A stretch of DNA of 64,000 nt, taken from assembly GCA_964030475.1 (NCBI GenBank), contig CAXIPT010000002.1, forward strand, positions 14,533,095-14,597,094, read 5' to 3'. This document shows, piece after piece, positions 1 to 10,519 of this stretch (positions are counted from its first letter, which is position 1; each line of letters starts with the position of its first letter). The position numbers and the translations under genes were made by a program. Origin of the DNA: Tethya wilhelma. Taxonomy: Eukaryota > Porifera > Demospongiae > Tethyida > Tethyidae. The notes under the pieces are model-generated. The model was not told the origin of the DNA and searched no databases. It saw only the letters and a program-made list of their open reading frames with translations.

Positions 1-923
1 AAATGTTTGAAGACATAGAAGGTGTGGAAGTTCTCGTCGATGACATACTCATCTGGGCAACCACAGAAGAGGAACATGATGAACGTCTCAAAAAGGTCCT
101 GCAAAGAGCGAGAGAACTGAATTTAAAGTTGAATCGTGAAAGAGTCAAGTCAAATGTACTCAAGTTGGATATTGTGGCCACATAATCGGACAGGACGGAT
201 CCCAAGAAGGTTGAGTCGAATATAAACATGCCATCACCAAGAAAAAGAGGAACTTCAACGGCTTCTGGGAATGACCATGTACCTGGCAAAGTGCTACTCT
301 CAAGTTGCTGCTCAACTGAAAACACTGCTACAAAAGTCTGTTGACTGGCACTGGGAACACCAACAAGAAGACAGCTGAAAACATTGATCACTCAAGTTCC
401 AGTTCTAAAGCTGTTTGACCCACAAAAACCAACAAGAATTTCAGTGGATGCAAGTTCAATGGGACTTGGTGCAAGTCTTATTGCAAGATGGTAGACCAAT
501 AGCATATGCTTAACAGCAAGACAACAAAATTATGCTCAAATAGAGAAGGAGATGCTGACCATTGTGTTTGGGTGCACCAAGTTTCACAAGTACATCTATG
601 GGTTACACAATGTGCATGTGGAAATAGACCACAAACCTCTAGAGTCAATTACCAAAAAAAACCTTGCATCAAGCACCCACTCGTCTCCAAAGAATGATAA
701 TGTCTATTTAAAAGTACTCGCTCAGTCGAGTACAAGGCTGGATGAGAGCTCTTCACTGCAGATACGCTATCCCGAGCCCCACTTTCTGAAGGAAGCTACT
801 CAACTAGAGTTTAAGCAGTATGATATTAATATGCTTCAAACGGTATCCAAATCATCACCAAAGCTCAGCCACATCAAAGAAGAAACAAAGGCAGACAACT
901 CACTCTACAAACTGCTCTCATAG
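1..923 (+). pseudogene. Ty3/Gypsy pol relic (RT end and RNase H)
   Basis: Fragments in different frames read as the distal reverse transcriptase and the RNase H of a Ty3/Gypsy retrotransposon. Residues 8-15 of the first ORF hold V-L-V-D-D-I-L, the position of the catalytic YVDD-type box. Around 440-660 a second frame gives an RNase H start (I-S-V-D-A-S-S-M-G-L-G) and then I-D-H-K-P-L-E-S-I, the usual C-terminal RNase H motif. Frame changes and stops near 185, 500 and 700 make it non-functional. The sequence enters from the left edge, so the 5' part is outside. Its relation to the gag fragment at 48.8-51.3 kb cannot be judged, since no domain is shared. Confidence 0.8.
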
Positions 924-1246
924 ACTCTCTAACTTCCCCAGTAATGGGTTTATAGGAATGGCATGGATAGCCCATTATAATAACTGCAAAAGATAGTGCT
1001 TGACACTATAAGGCTTCTAAACCTGCTTATGAGTTCATTCTCTTTCTAAAAACATGATCTAAAACCATCGCTAAAGTACTAAACTAAAATACACCAAATC
1101 TACAATTTTTTTCAATCTTCTTATGTCTGGAAGACTTTTCTCTGAGACTGCTTGCTTTCAGAAGCTGATTCATGAATAAATTAAGTTGGTTGCTTTGGGC
1201 ATCGGTTCTGCATGTCTCATTCATTAACTAGGTACAAGACTTCTAG
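924..1246. repeat. Decayed family A interior
   Basis: No coding signal. Bases about 1085-1240 resemble the middle of family A (TTCAGAAGCTGATTC, then a CATCGGTT-like stretch and a CTAGGTACAAG-like stretch), without the head hairpin. Confidence 0.45.
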
Positions 1247-1772
1247 CCAGAGGGCAGTATATTCCATACAAACTAAATAATTTGGTCATTGCTCTCCCTG
1301 GCAATGAACATTTGACACATCTAGCTAGATTCAATATTAGCTAGCCATTTTTTTTGCTGTTTCAATGTGTATCTGGAAATCCTCAATGAACTAAAAAATT
1401 GTCCAAAAAACACTGTTTCTATCCAGAAAGACTTTGAGTTTGTAGAAAACTGTTTTCTGAATATCAAAAGGAAACACTCTGCTGTTTCACATTGCTACAG
1501 CTACTGTACTTGAGCCGTAGGGCCTGCAGTTTGGTAACCAACCATTGTCACTCAGTATTGAACCTATATTCCCAGTACGGTAGTACTGGGTACATAGGAA
1601 TGGCACGGATGGCCCATTAGCGCAATACAAATATTCACACTAATAACTCTGCAAAAAATGAGCACTTGCCACTAAAAGGCTTCTAACACTACTTCTTAGC
1701 TCATTCTCTTTCTAACAAGCCCAAAAACATGGCCTAAAAACATCGCTAAAGTACCAAACTAAAATATGCCAA
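1247..1772 (+). repeat. Direct duplication, copy 1 (partner 4397-4917)
   Basis: This 0.53-kb segment reappears almost unchanged at 4397-4917. Differences include one 7-bp indel (the TAGCTCAT region near 1697) and scattered substitutions. It contains a family A head from about 1567, including its 20-bp hairpin at 1571-1590. Copy 1 ends at a MITE-1 insertion, whereas copy 2 runs on through the whole family A unit. Confidence 0.85.
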
Positions 1773-1773
1773 G

Positions 1774-2012
1774 AAAATGTAATGAGACACAGGAATGGCT
1801 AAATCGTAAAAAGAATGCAAACAAAATGGAGGGGCTGTTAGAGTGTGTAAGGAATTCTTCCTGTGGGCAAAATGAGAGACTCAATAAGGAGATTGTTAAA
1901 TGCAGCCCATACAGGAAGAATTCTGCACACACTCTTAACAGCCATTCCATCTTCTTTTTACGATTTAGCCATTCCTGTGTCTCATTACATTTCCAATGTT
2001 TTTTGTACTTGT
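1774..2012. mobile_element. MITE-1 copy, palindromic
   Basis: Left arm AATGTAATGAGACACAGG and onwards is the reverse complement of the right arm ending CCTGTGTCTCATTACATT, with the inner GAATTC-TTCCTG block also inverted. The arms are 80-100 bp around a short centre. No coding capacity: ORFs on both strands are by-products of the palindrome. At least nine other copies or parts occur in the window. Confidence 0.85.
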
Positions 2013-2114
2013 GATATTTAGCAATCAAGAAACTTTAGTGAAAAACTAGGTACATTTGGACCTGTTAATTACATGGTTGCTCTGCTTAGCCACAAAGGTG
2101 AATTGCTTCTTCAG
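2013..2114. other. No recognised feature
   Basis: No repeat family or exon was recognised in this short stretch. Confidence 0.4.
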
Positions 2115-2179
2115 TTGTATCTCAGAAGAATGAGTCTAGAGCTGAGAGATTAACAAGCTCATTGAGGCATTTGAATGTG
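2115..2179 (+). CDS. Candidate exon of an unidentified host gene (a)
   Basis: The acceptor GAATTGCTTCTTCAG precedes a 65-nt open stretch that reads 21 residues rich in Ser, Arg and Glu (it begins V-S-Q-K-N-E-S-R-A-E-R), followed by a donor GTATCAGG. It is on the same strand and in the same style as the exon candidates at 2732-3635, but no in-frame link to them was established. It may be a chance match. Confidence 0.3.
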
Positions 2180-2731
2180 GTATCAGGCTGATAAGTTACT
2201 CCTTGGGTATGATCTCCATAAAGGGGGCTCCAATGTTAGCTGGTAATCAGTATTGTATACTTTAGGAGACTACTTTAGGAACAAGGAACAAAAAATGTGA
2301 TGTTATGTAGGAGTAACAAGATGGTTTCTGGACTTATATGCCATGAATGATCTGATTACTCAGATGACTGTCTTTTAACTAGTGTTGAAGACATGTCAGT
2401 TAATTGTTTGCCTTAACATCCAGTATACTAAGTCCTGACATGAATCAACAACTTGACAACAGTTGACCAATGAAGATTGACAACAAATTGATAAAGACCA
2501 ACATGAGGAAGGTTATTTAGTGGAGCATAATATTATATTAATTTTTAATTGCCCTGCTGTACTATATCTTAATTGAGCCCTCCTGAGTATAGTACTTGTT
2601 GCATGAACTAAGTAAGCTCTTGAAGTTGTTTGGTGCTATTGTCAGTGGAATTTCTCTTGCTCATTTCATTATCATTAAATTGTCTACTGTGCAATTCATC
2701 ATCTACTACGACACCACTGCCATCATCCCAG
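2180..2731. other. No recognised feature
   Basis: About 550 bp of AT-rich DNA without a repeat family or exon that I can support. It may be an intron of the putative plus-strand gene. Confidence 0.35.
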
Positions 2732-2791
2732 ACACTGTATTTACCAAATGCATACAGCAATACAGTTGAATTATCATGCTCTGGAAAATGA
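2732..2791 (+). CDS. Candidate exon of an unidentified host gene (b)
   Basis: Acceptor CCATCATCCCAG and donor GTACTT enclose 60 nt that read 19 residues with 1 nt left over at the start and 2 nt at the end. The 2-nt remainder joins in phase with the next candidate exon across a 32-nt intron. Such a small intron lowers confidence. The protein is not recognised. Confidence 0.35.
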   Translation, partial: TLYLPNAYSNTVELSCSGK

Positions 2792-2823
2792 GTACTTTTA
2801 TTAGCTTCTACCCCTTCCTTCAG

Positions 2824-2852
2824 CTATAGCTTTCATGCTGATATTACTGTTT
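2824..2852 (+). CDS. Candidate exon of an unidentified host gene (c)
   Basis: A strong pyrimidine tract (TTCTACCCCTTCCTTCAG) is followed by 29 nt that continue the frame of the preceding exon candidate. With a donor at GTGTTGG it joins in phase to the 2917 exon. The donor choice decides the frame, and an alternative GTTTGTG lies 4 nt upstream. Confidence 0.35.
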
Positions 2853-2886
2853 GTGTTGGTTTTTGCTGTTGCTCTCTGAGATGTTT

Positions 2887-2912
2887 GCACACACACACAC
2901 ACATGCACACAT
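2887..2912. repeat. (CA)n microsatellite
   Basis: A CA run broken by single substitutions, just before the acceptor of the 2917 exon candidate. Confidence 0.9.
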
Positions 2913-2916
2913 ACAG

Positions 2917-3060
2917 CTTGGAATGTGAGCACTCTTATTCAATTAAATCCAAATAGCCCACGTACAGAATCATTTGGTCAGCTTACTACCTTAGCAGGGT
3001 CTGACTCAGATGTTCAAATTTCAACAGAAAATCAGCAGTCAAAATCAAGTTGTACTGTTG
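2917..3060 (+). CDS. Candidate exon of an unidentified host gene (d)
   Basis: A 144-nt open stretch between acceptor CACACATACAG and donor GTGAGAG encodes 47 residues, polar and rich in Ser, Thr, Gln and Asn (it opens W-N-V-S-T-L-I-Q-L-N-P-N-S-P). It has no stop and looks like coding sequence. With the GTGAGAG donor it ends in phase 1 and does not fit the next candidate. With a weaker upstream donor (GTTGGT) it would end in phase 0 and fit. No known domain is recognised. Confidence 0.45.
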
Positions 3061-3337
3061 GTGAGAGTATTTAGTTTGATCGTCACACCTGCTGATGTAG
3101 GAACTACACACTATTATAATGAGTGGTGAGCAAGTTTATGGACAAGTGGATTTGTAGGGATAAAAATAAAATTTTCAGTGCTGCCTGAACTTTGTCAGAC
3201 CAAATGCAACTTGACCTTCCACTACTAAATATTGTCCTGACATTATTAGCATTATGATCATAAAAGGGCATCATACATTAATTTTGTAAGTGCACATAAA
3301 ATTTATGTGAAAAGTCTAAATCACTTTTCAACTGCAG

Positions 3338-3427
3338 AATCATCTATCTGTGTTGAACCAGTTATCCCATGCATCCAGTTCAAATCCAGCATCTTCACCA
3401 TCACTGTCAGAGCCTAGCTCTCTTGAT
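3338..3427 (+). CDS. Candidate exon of an unidentified host gene (e)
   Basis: The acceptor TCACTTTTCAACTGCAG precedes exactly 30 codons encoding a Ser/Pro-rich low-complexity stretch (N-H-L-S-V-L-N-Q-L-S, then S-S-S-N-P-A-S-S-P), ended by the donor GTATATTTTC. It joins in phase 0 to the next exon across a 41-nt intron. Confidence 0.45.
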
Positions 3428-3468
3428 GTATATTTTCTGTATTCCTTACAATGTTACTATTCGGCCAG

Positions 3469-3563
3469 ATGAGCAGTCTTTCCACCAAAGATCCACTGCT
3501 GCTTCAGGACAAGGGTCCTTCAATATTAACTTCAAGCAAGTCATTCAATGTAGAGCAGCTAAG
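3469..3563 (+). CDS. Candidate exon of an unidentified host gene (f)
   Basis: The acceptor TTACTATTCGGCCAG precedes 31 codons plus 2 nt (it opens M-S-S-L-S-T-K-D-P-L-L-L-Q-D). The donor is GTTTGTTC. The 2-nt remainder joins the 3597 exon in frame. It is probably a disordered Ser-rich region. It could belong to a regulatory or scaffold protein, but no family is recognised. Confidence 0.45.
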
Positions 3564-3596
3564 GTTTGTTCTTTTCTTAGTCTTGACAACTTTCAG

Positions 3597-3635
3597 GGTT
3601 GAAAGAAAACTAATCAACTTTGGAAGTTGAGAATG
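3597..3635 (+). CDS. Candidate exon, possibly terminal (g)
   Basis: Acceptor TTGACAACTTTCAG. Joined to the preceding exon it reads R-V-E-R-K-L-I-N-F-G-S and then meets TGA. Either this is the C-terminus, or the true donor is earlier and more exons follow. At about 3668-3715 another short open stretch (L-G-H-F-A-E-L-G-E-E-H-N-W-Y) ends in TAA and could be the last exon instead. Confidence 0.3.
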
Positions 3636-4390
3636 GTAAGCTTAACTCCCAACATAACATTGGGCCATTTTGCTGAATTGGGTGAAGAACACAACTGGTA
3701 CCAGACTTCAGTGTAACTATCATGTCCAATCCTAAGGTAAGTCCTGGTATAATCAACAATACCTTCTATCTCATCTAGAATAGAATTCAGATCAGCACCT
3801 GTGCTTCCAGAGGAGTAAGAAAGATATCAATGACACATAGAAAAGCTGACTNTACTGCGTGATTTTTTGAAGTTTTGAACCATTATTTGTCCATGTTCTT
3901 TCTGGCACATGATTTTGACATGAAAGTTATATCAAAGGGAATGTGGAATGCACTTTTAAAGTGTTGGATTGTACTGTGGGGGTTGTTCAATGGAGAGCTT
4001 TTTATGCATGGCAGGAGACCTGTGCAGTGGGCATGCCAGGGAATGTGGATAAACAAGGCAGATATGAGAAAGAGTGCCTTCTAAATTAACAATGATTGGT
4101 TTGTATTGAACCAATTACCTTTACCTTGTTATCCAAAATGTCTGCCATAATTGCTCCATGTTCATGCACCCTATTGTACACCCCCTCTCCATATTGAATC
4201 ACAGTCGTAGACGAAAGCAACTCCACACAGCTCGTCTCTCTCTCTCCTTCAAACTGCTCTGGAGAGGAGTTTCATCTTCAAACCTGTCCCAGCTACTCTC
4301 CTGACACCTCAGAGTGTTCACATCAGCAGTCAGTCCATCTCCACTGTGCTAGTAAGGATGATTTTAGTCTCTGAAATTTTTTTTTTTTAA
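3636..4390. other. No recognised gene; one N at 3852
   Basis: The single N at 3852 probably marks a joined gap. No repeat family was recognised between here and the N at 4391. A poly-T run precedes that second N. Confidence 0.4.
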
Positions 4391-4391
4391 N
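4391..4391. other. Single N, probable collapsed assembly gap
   Basis: Immediately to the right begins sequence duplicated from 1247-1772, as expected if a contig ended in a repeat. Confidence 0.6.
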
Positions 4392-4396
4392 TCTAT

Positions 4397-4917
4397 CCGG
4401 AGGGCAGTATATTCCATACAAACTAAATAATTTGGTCATTGCTCTCCCTGGCAATGAACATTTGACACATCTAGCTAGACTCAATATTAGCTAGCCATTT
4501 TTTTTGCTGTTTCAATGTGTATCTGGAAATCCTCAATAAACTAAAAAATTGTCCAAAAAACACTGTTTTTATCCAGAAAGACTTTGAGTTTGTAGAAAAC
4601 TGTTTTCTGAATATCAAAAGGAAACACTCTGCTGTATCACATTGCTACAGCTACTGTACTTGAGCCGTAGGGCCTGCAGTTTGGTAACCAACCATTGTCA
4701 CTCAGTATTGAACCTATATTCCCAGTACGGTAGTACTGGGTACATAGGAATGGCACGGATGGCCCATTAGCGCAATACAAATATTCACATTAATAACTCT
4801 GCAAAAAATGAGCACTTGCCACTAAAAGGCTTCTAACACTACTTCTTACTCTTTCTAACAAGCCCAAAAACATGGCCTAAAAACATCGCTAAAGTACCAA
4901 ACTAAAATATGCCAAAC
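4397..4917 (+). repeat. Direct duplication, copy 2 (partner 1247-1772)
   Basis: Near-identical to 1247-1772. It starts six bases after an N, so it may be a true repeat copy or an assembly echo. Confidence 0.85.
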
Positions 4918-5290
4918 CTCCACTTTTCTCCATCTTCTTCTTCTTCTTCTATCTTGATACGCTTTTTCTCAAAAAGCGCTCACTTTCAGAAGCTGATTCT
5001 TGAACAAATATACGTGGTTTCTTTGTCTTCAGGTCCTTTTGGCATCGTTTTTTCATGTCTCTCATTAAGTTGCTAGATACAAGGCGAAAAGCTCCTTCTC
5101 CATATGGCAGCCATTAATTTCTACACTCTTGCATAATTCATATACTTGAAAATTCAAAATGGCGACCCTTTTCCAGATAGACAAGTGTGCGTTATTCGGA
5201 ATCCGAATATTAGCTGCCTCCTGAAGATTTCTGGTTGTGCTGAACTCTCTGTAACATTTCAGTCTTCAATATTTACGAGGTGAATACTTT
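4717..5290 (+). repeat. Family A repeat, full-length copy
   Basis: Begins ATTCCCAGTACGGTAGTACT (8-bp hairpin arms around GGTA). It continues with GGAATGGCACGGATGGCCCA, then a CTTCTTCTTC-rich stretch, the TTTCAGAAGCTGATTCTTGA block, a GCTAGATACAAGG block, and ends near TCAATATTTACGAGGTGAAT. There is no ORF. Copies occur in both orientations (for example 13427-14000 and 44645-45165 inverted), so this is a dispersed non-autonomous element of unknown class. Confidence 0.8.
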
Positions 5291-5514
5291 GTTACACCTA
5301 TATGTAGTTGTCACTATAAGATGAGAAAAGCCAGTAAATTTGTTAGAATCTAAGAAACAGCTCCAGCCTCCTGAGATGCTTTCACTACTTTCAAATACTG
5401 CCATGCTGATAGCAAAAATTATATAAGCTATAATATCCATACTGATAGTGTACAAGTAACTACCATATTCACGCAAACTCAAATATGATTTGTAGAATTA
5501 TGAAAAAATGAGAA

Positions 5515-5798
5515 CAAGTAAAAAAAAAACATTGGAAATGTAATAAGACAGGAATGGCCAAATCGTAAAAAGAAAGCAAACAAGATGGAATGGCTGTTTG
5601 AGTGTGTAAAGAATTATTCCTATGGGCAACGTGAGGGACTCAACATGGAAAGAGAGTCACGGTACTACATTTACATGTAGCCCACACAGGAAGAATTCTG
5701 CACACACTTAAACAGACATTTAATCTTGTTTGCTTTCTTTTTACGATTTGGCCATTCCTATGTCTCATTACATTTCCAATGTTTTTTTTACTTGTATA
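5515..5798. mobile_element. MITE-1 copy, palindromic
   Basis: Both ends are intact: ACAAGTAAAAAAAAAACATTGG at the left (seen across 5515-5536) and its inverse ending in TTTACTTGTA at the right. Inner blocks with GGAATGGC and GAATTC-type sequence are also inverted. Confidence 0.85.
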
Positions 5799-6586
5799 TA
5801 TATATATAGAGATATTACGAAAGGCTGAATATTTACAACTCACCAATATAAAACCTCTGTCTGATGTCTTCTGCTATGGTAGTTTTGGCAAGATAGAAGC
5901 AAAAAAGGCCATAATTATTAGTAATAGCTATCTTTGTGAAGAAACTATATAGTTTGAATCCAGCATAGTAACAAGTGAATAAGCTTGAGTACCACATGGC
6001 ATTTATTGGCACTGTAGTGATGTAGAGCAAGAGGACCACAGGCACGAGTTCACTATAATATAATGCCAATTGGCACGAGCGAAGCTTATGCAGTAACTAA
6101 GCTACGGGTGCCGTCATCGTGCCATTTTCAAATATTTTAAATTGAGTTTACATTAAGCGTGTAGCTATAGTAGCTGTGTTTGAAAACATTTCTTACTTGC
6201 CAGTAAACTTATAAATTTGTTAGAAAACTTAATTAGTTGAAAATTCTTTTAAAAACTCAACCAATGTCAAAAATGTCAGTGGAGCATCTCTGAGCTCTTC
6301 CACAAGTTTAATTAGCCACTGATAGCATTACAAGCTGAAGAGTCTACTCTTGCATAGAAACTTTTACTGAGAAGGCAAACTTCTTTAATCGTATCATTTA
6401 GACAGAAATTGGTTCACTAGCAACTTGTTCTTCATGCAACTAAAGTGATTATTTTGATTATTTTATTATTTATTTTATTATTTTGATTATTTTATTATTA
6501 ATTCAATTTATTTTATTATTTTGTGCCTGCATAATATTGTGACAAGCTAAACTGTACTACAATATGTACTGGTACTTGGTTAACTT
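5799..6586. other. AT-rich, no gene
   Basis: No exon could be supported. Around 6448-6520 is an irregular tandem of TTATTTTGATTATTTTATTA units. Confidence 0.5.
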
Positions 6587-6689
6587 ATGATAGGAAGCAC
6601 GCAGATTCCTGTGGTTAGGAAAATTGATGGTCTGTATATAACAATCTTCCTAACCACAGAGATCTGTATACCTGGCCCCCTATCATAAT
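6587..6689. mobile_element. Small palindromic MITE
   Basis: About 100 bp whose ends are inverted: TTATGATAGG at the left and CCTATCATAA at the right, with inner arms CCTGTGGTTAGGAA and TTCCTAACCACAG. Only this copy was noticed. Confidence 0.7.
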
Positions 6690-6929
6690 GTACAGGCCTA
6701 GGAACTGTATGACATTTATAAACCACTGTACAGTGGTGGATCCAGAAGGGCATCTGCACCCCCCTTTTGCCCAGAAATTGAATTATTCATTGTGCTTTTT
6801 ATATGCAAAGTGATCACTTGTTACTTACTTTAGAACCTTGAATGGAGCCTTATTAAAGCCAAAAAAGAGAATTTCTTGCACAAAAACAGCTAAAAAAGAC
6901 ATTTGAGATAGCTCAGTAACTACGTAGTG
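6690..6929. repeat. hAT-like end fragment
   Basis: At about 6724-6740 the sequence CAGTGGTGGATCCAG matches the terminus of the hAT-like element at 12692-13018. No partner end was found nearby. Confidence 0.4.
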
Positions 6930-8120
6930 CCAGAGATATTATAAACTATGTAACCAGGATTGGAAACTGCGCACGAATTCAAGAATTTCACGGGCAGGCC
7001 GAAGAGCCCTTCTAAATAACGCAGCTGGTTTGAAGAGAAGTAGCTACAGCACAATATTGAAAGAATGATCTGAGAGTAATCACCTGACTGAGAAGAAGAT
7101 GGCAGGTATTTCAGAGTGTGATCAAGCTCATAATCAAGAGTCTTTTTACAAGGCACTTTTCTACTAAGCTGGTAAGGATTTTATGCAACCCCCCTTCCCC
7201 CCAAATTATTGTAGGGAGTTTGTGAGAGTCGTGAGACTGTTCCTTAGATGTCAAGAATAGTTTTAGATATTGGTACCTCAATATTCATATAAGTTCAGGC
7301 ATTTTAATATTGAGGTATATCCATATCAATGCTGGGGTTAAAAATGGTTTGACTAGCTGTTATAAGACCGTAAAGATAAAACAAGTCGGTAGAAAACTCT
7401 GTTAGGATTTCTAGTTTGTCTGTTGCCTGCTGTTGTCTTCTCTGTACTTTTTCCTACTGCATATGGTTGCTAAGTTTAAAAATTTATTGATTTTTGCACT
7501 CAATTTTTTTCAAGATAGGTTTGTGTGCTCTGCTATTAATAACTCTACTCTGTTGTTAACACTTATAAACTAACTGTATGTGGTGCTAAGTTGGGTCCAG
7601 TCCACTATTGCTGAAATTCCAGTCCCGAATATCAAGGCACCCAATACATTATTTCTTGTACTGTGTATCTAATTTTTTTTGTGCTAAATGAATTTTTCTT
7701 CCAACATACAGGACTTATTCTCATGACTTAGTATATAAAGAAAAATTATCAGGTCAATCTATCTATTCACTGTGCTCAAGGTTACAGTCCCGAAAACTCT
7801 GAATTGAGCAAGTTTGTTCGAATGTTGCTGTTCAACTTACTTTTGTATGAAATATAAGAAATTTTTGCCATAAAAAATGTTTTTGTTGCATGCAAGTATT
7901 CTTTGTATACATGTTTTATGCCTGGACTTACTTGTATCAGCTTCCTACTTTTCGCTTTTCATGTGTTTAGTGTGGCTTGTACTAGCTGGCAGCTGCCCCT
8001 TTGGTGGCCAAAAAAACCATTGAGAGGCACTCCGGACGACCTAAACTACAGGACTATACTGCTCACATGAGCAGTTTCCAATCCTGTTTACGTAGTCTCT
8101 ATTATCTATGGTAGTGCGAG
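6930..8120. mobile_element. 1.2-kb element with about 40-bp terminal inverted repeats
   Basis: The left end holds AACTATGTAACCAGGATTGG-type sequence (about 6941-6970). The right end, read in reverse complement from 8118, gives ATAGATAATAGAGACTACGT and then AACAGGATTGGAAACTG. The interior has no coding capacity that I recognise. The same end sequence occurs near 47041-47075 (plus) and 54253-54295 (minus), so it is a dispersed family. Confidence 0.55.
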
Positions 8121-8227
8121 TTCACTCTGCTCACAATTGAAAATGAGCAGAGCTGAATCACGTGGAATGGGCATGGTTATAAAAAATTGCGGCGCGCTTT
8201 GCACGCAGCTAATTCTGAACCCCCTTT

Positions 8228-9480
8228 CTTATAGTAGTACGTATAGTAGGAATGGGCTGATTGTCCCATAGACACAATACAAAATGTTGGTCACTATAAA
8301 AATTTAGTCAAACACAAAAAAATACCTTCAAAATTGCTGAGAGGCTCTCACTGACAGATTACCAACTGCATGCAAGGCCCAAAGCTCACAAAAACTTTCC
8401 TTAGCACTTGTAGAGAGCGCCAGTAGGAAGCCACCATAGTGCCATTTTTGTTCTCTAACGTACTTACGTACTTCCTAACTGAAAAGGATCTCGAGAGAAC
8501 CAGAATGTATTGAGCCAACTTTGACAGCACAAAGTGGGTACTACATTCCTTGATACTCTTTTTGATCATAAACACGCCTAAATAATGAAAGCACCAAGGT
8601 GCATAAGCCTCAGCGCATGTACCAAAATGCAAAACTTAATTACTAGGCATGCCACCATGATCTGGCAGTAACGAGGCTAAGCAACCATCAAGTCTAAAGC
8701 CGTGGCAATAGTGAATGCTCAGTGCTGAGTCAGGAATGCAGTGATGTTCTGACACTGATACAAAACAACACACAACCAAATTGATATCTCACTGAATTAG
8801 CTTAGTTACTTTAATACCTATTCAAGCAAATATAATTTATGAGATACCTGGTATAAAGCTCACTGTCACTGAGCAGACTGAGCTATGACCGACTGAGCCA
8901 AGCACACAGGCAGTCACTGTATTTCTAAATAACGCACGCTCCACGTGATAGGTGTGGTCTCGAAGCTAAGAAGCTAAAAAGCGCTTCGAGAAGCACAAAA
9001 GCCTCAGATCTCAGAAAGTACAGCATTTTCCAAGATGCTAGACAAAAAATTTCAAGATAACTTCGATTCATGAACGTAAGTACCCTCCGTTTGGACCATA
9101 GAGCTGCCGTTCTTCAGATTATCTAGTAACAGACACACACACACACACACACACACAAAACGACTACCATAACCCTCTGCACGTGCTACGCACGCGCTGA
9201 GGCTTAATAACTAGAAAGCTTTGAAAAATTTAGTGAATACTACAATGCAGTCATCTTTGAGAGTTCAAAGGTCATCATTATCTATCCACATGCATTATTA
9301 TATGCGCATGTGCATTAGCCTCTCCAGCATAATGCAGTGCATGTAGCTGCTACTCAAGCTTTTTGTAGAGACTAACCAGTCTCTAATAGTTTCCACACTG
9401 TAGTGTTGAAAAAAGTGGATGAACAAGCAGTAAAAGTTTCAAAAAAAATAAGTAGTGTAGGAATGGGCAGTGCGTTAAAA
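8228..9480 (+). repeat. Family B repeat, copy 1
   Basis: The head GTAGTACGTATAGTAGGAAT is followed by GGGCTGATTGTCCCA and ACACAATACAAAATGTT. This is the same head layout as family A (AGTAC hairpin, TAGGAATGG, CCCAT, CAATACAAA) with different sequence between. The partner copy at 58655-59480 keeps the same order of blocks. A family C unit (8935-9210) and a (CA)n run lie inside. No ORF. Confidence 0.65.
8935..9210 (+). repeat. Family C repeat, copy 1
   Basis: Matches 56945-57180: shared blocks AGCCTCAGATCTC, TACAGCATTTT, AACGTAAGTACC, and the end TTTGCACGTGCTA-like stretch with CCGAGGC or GCTGAGGC. It contains a (CA)n run at about 9130-9157. Non-coding. Confidence 0.6.
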
Positions 9481-9785
9481 AGTATTGGAACAAGGTATGT
9501 CTCAATTTTGGCACATGACTACTTCATTTTTTATACCCAACTTTTGCCTGGCTAGCAGTCCAGTTTAAGTTACCTGTCTGTTATAGTCCACTACTTAGCT
9601 AACTAATGAAATTTAACTAAATTGATTGCAATAATAAATAAGCTGCGGTACTATTGTACAGAACATTGCATTTACGACATTGAGGATCCGGATCAAGATT
9701 AAAAACGAAATAGTCATGTGCTAAATGCCTTGTTCCAATATTTTTTAGCACACTGCCCATTCCTAATTTTTTTGAACTTTTTACT
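9452..9785. mobile_element. MITE-2 copy 1, palindromic
   Basis: Inverted arms of roughly 65-85 bp. The left reads GTAGGAATGGGCAGTGCG, a poly-A-rich stretch, GGAACAAGG and CACATGACTACTTC. The right carries the inverse, ending CACTGCCCATTCCTA. Partner at 59262-59590, where the arms are better preserved. Confidence 0.75.
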
Positions 9786-10212
9786 ATTTTCTGAATCCGC
9801 CAGTGGTTAGCAACCACTTGACAATGGGCAAGAAATTGTATAACACCAAAATGGGAACAAATAAATAGGCTTAGTGTAAATATAATTATCTACAAACTAA
9901 AACTGTAAAAAAGCAACATATTAAAGAATTCTGATAAATATAAAGCAGACACACAAATACACACTCATACTTCAAAGACCCTGAAACTAAAGGAAAGTTC
10001 TGCAAAATATTGAGCTCAAAAAACATTAATTTTTATACTCATGAATTATTCATTAACTACTAGGGAAATCAAATTAATGACCTATTCTTCACTGACAAGT
10101 GTGGGCTATTTGGAATATAGCTGTGCTACAATAGGAACATTTTTGGAGTCTACTATTTCATTAAGACAATTATTTACAGTGAAGTATTTACAAATCATAG
10201 TATACCTTATAT
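9786..10212. other. No recognised feature
   Basis: AT-rich DNA. Short ORFs here have no family resemblance. Confidence 0.4.
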
Positions 10213-10519
10213 ATACAAGTAAAATAAAAACATTGGAAATATAATTCCCAGTACGGTAGTACTGGGTACACAGGAATGGCACGGATGGCCCATTAGCGCA
10301 ATACAAATATTCACGCGAATAACTCTGCAAAAACTAAGCGCTTAGCACTAAAAGGCTTCTAAAGCTACTATGAGCCCAAAAACATGGCCTAAAAACATCA
10401 CTAAAGTAACAAACACAAACATGCCAAATCTCCATCGTCTTCTTCTATCTTGGCTCAACTCTTCTCAGAGACTATTCACTTTAGAAGCTGATTCTTGAAC
10501 CATAGGCAGCTGCCATAGA
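10213..10519 (+). repeat. MITE-1 end joined to a family A head
   Basis: A 30-bp MITE-1 end (ACAAGTAAAATAAAAACATT) runs directly into a family A head, with the hairpin at 10247-10266. Family A continues to the AAGCTGATTCTTGAAC block, where the LINE relic begins. The junction suggests nested insertions. Confidence 0.65.

Noticed and set aside
1759..2028. ORFs on both strands over MITE-1 copies
   Set aside because: The paired ORFs are mirror products of the palindrome and recur with each copy; no protein family fits.
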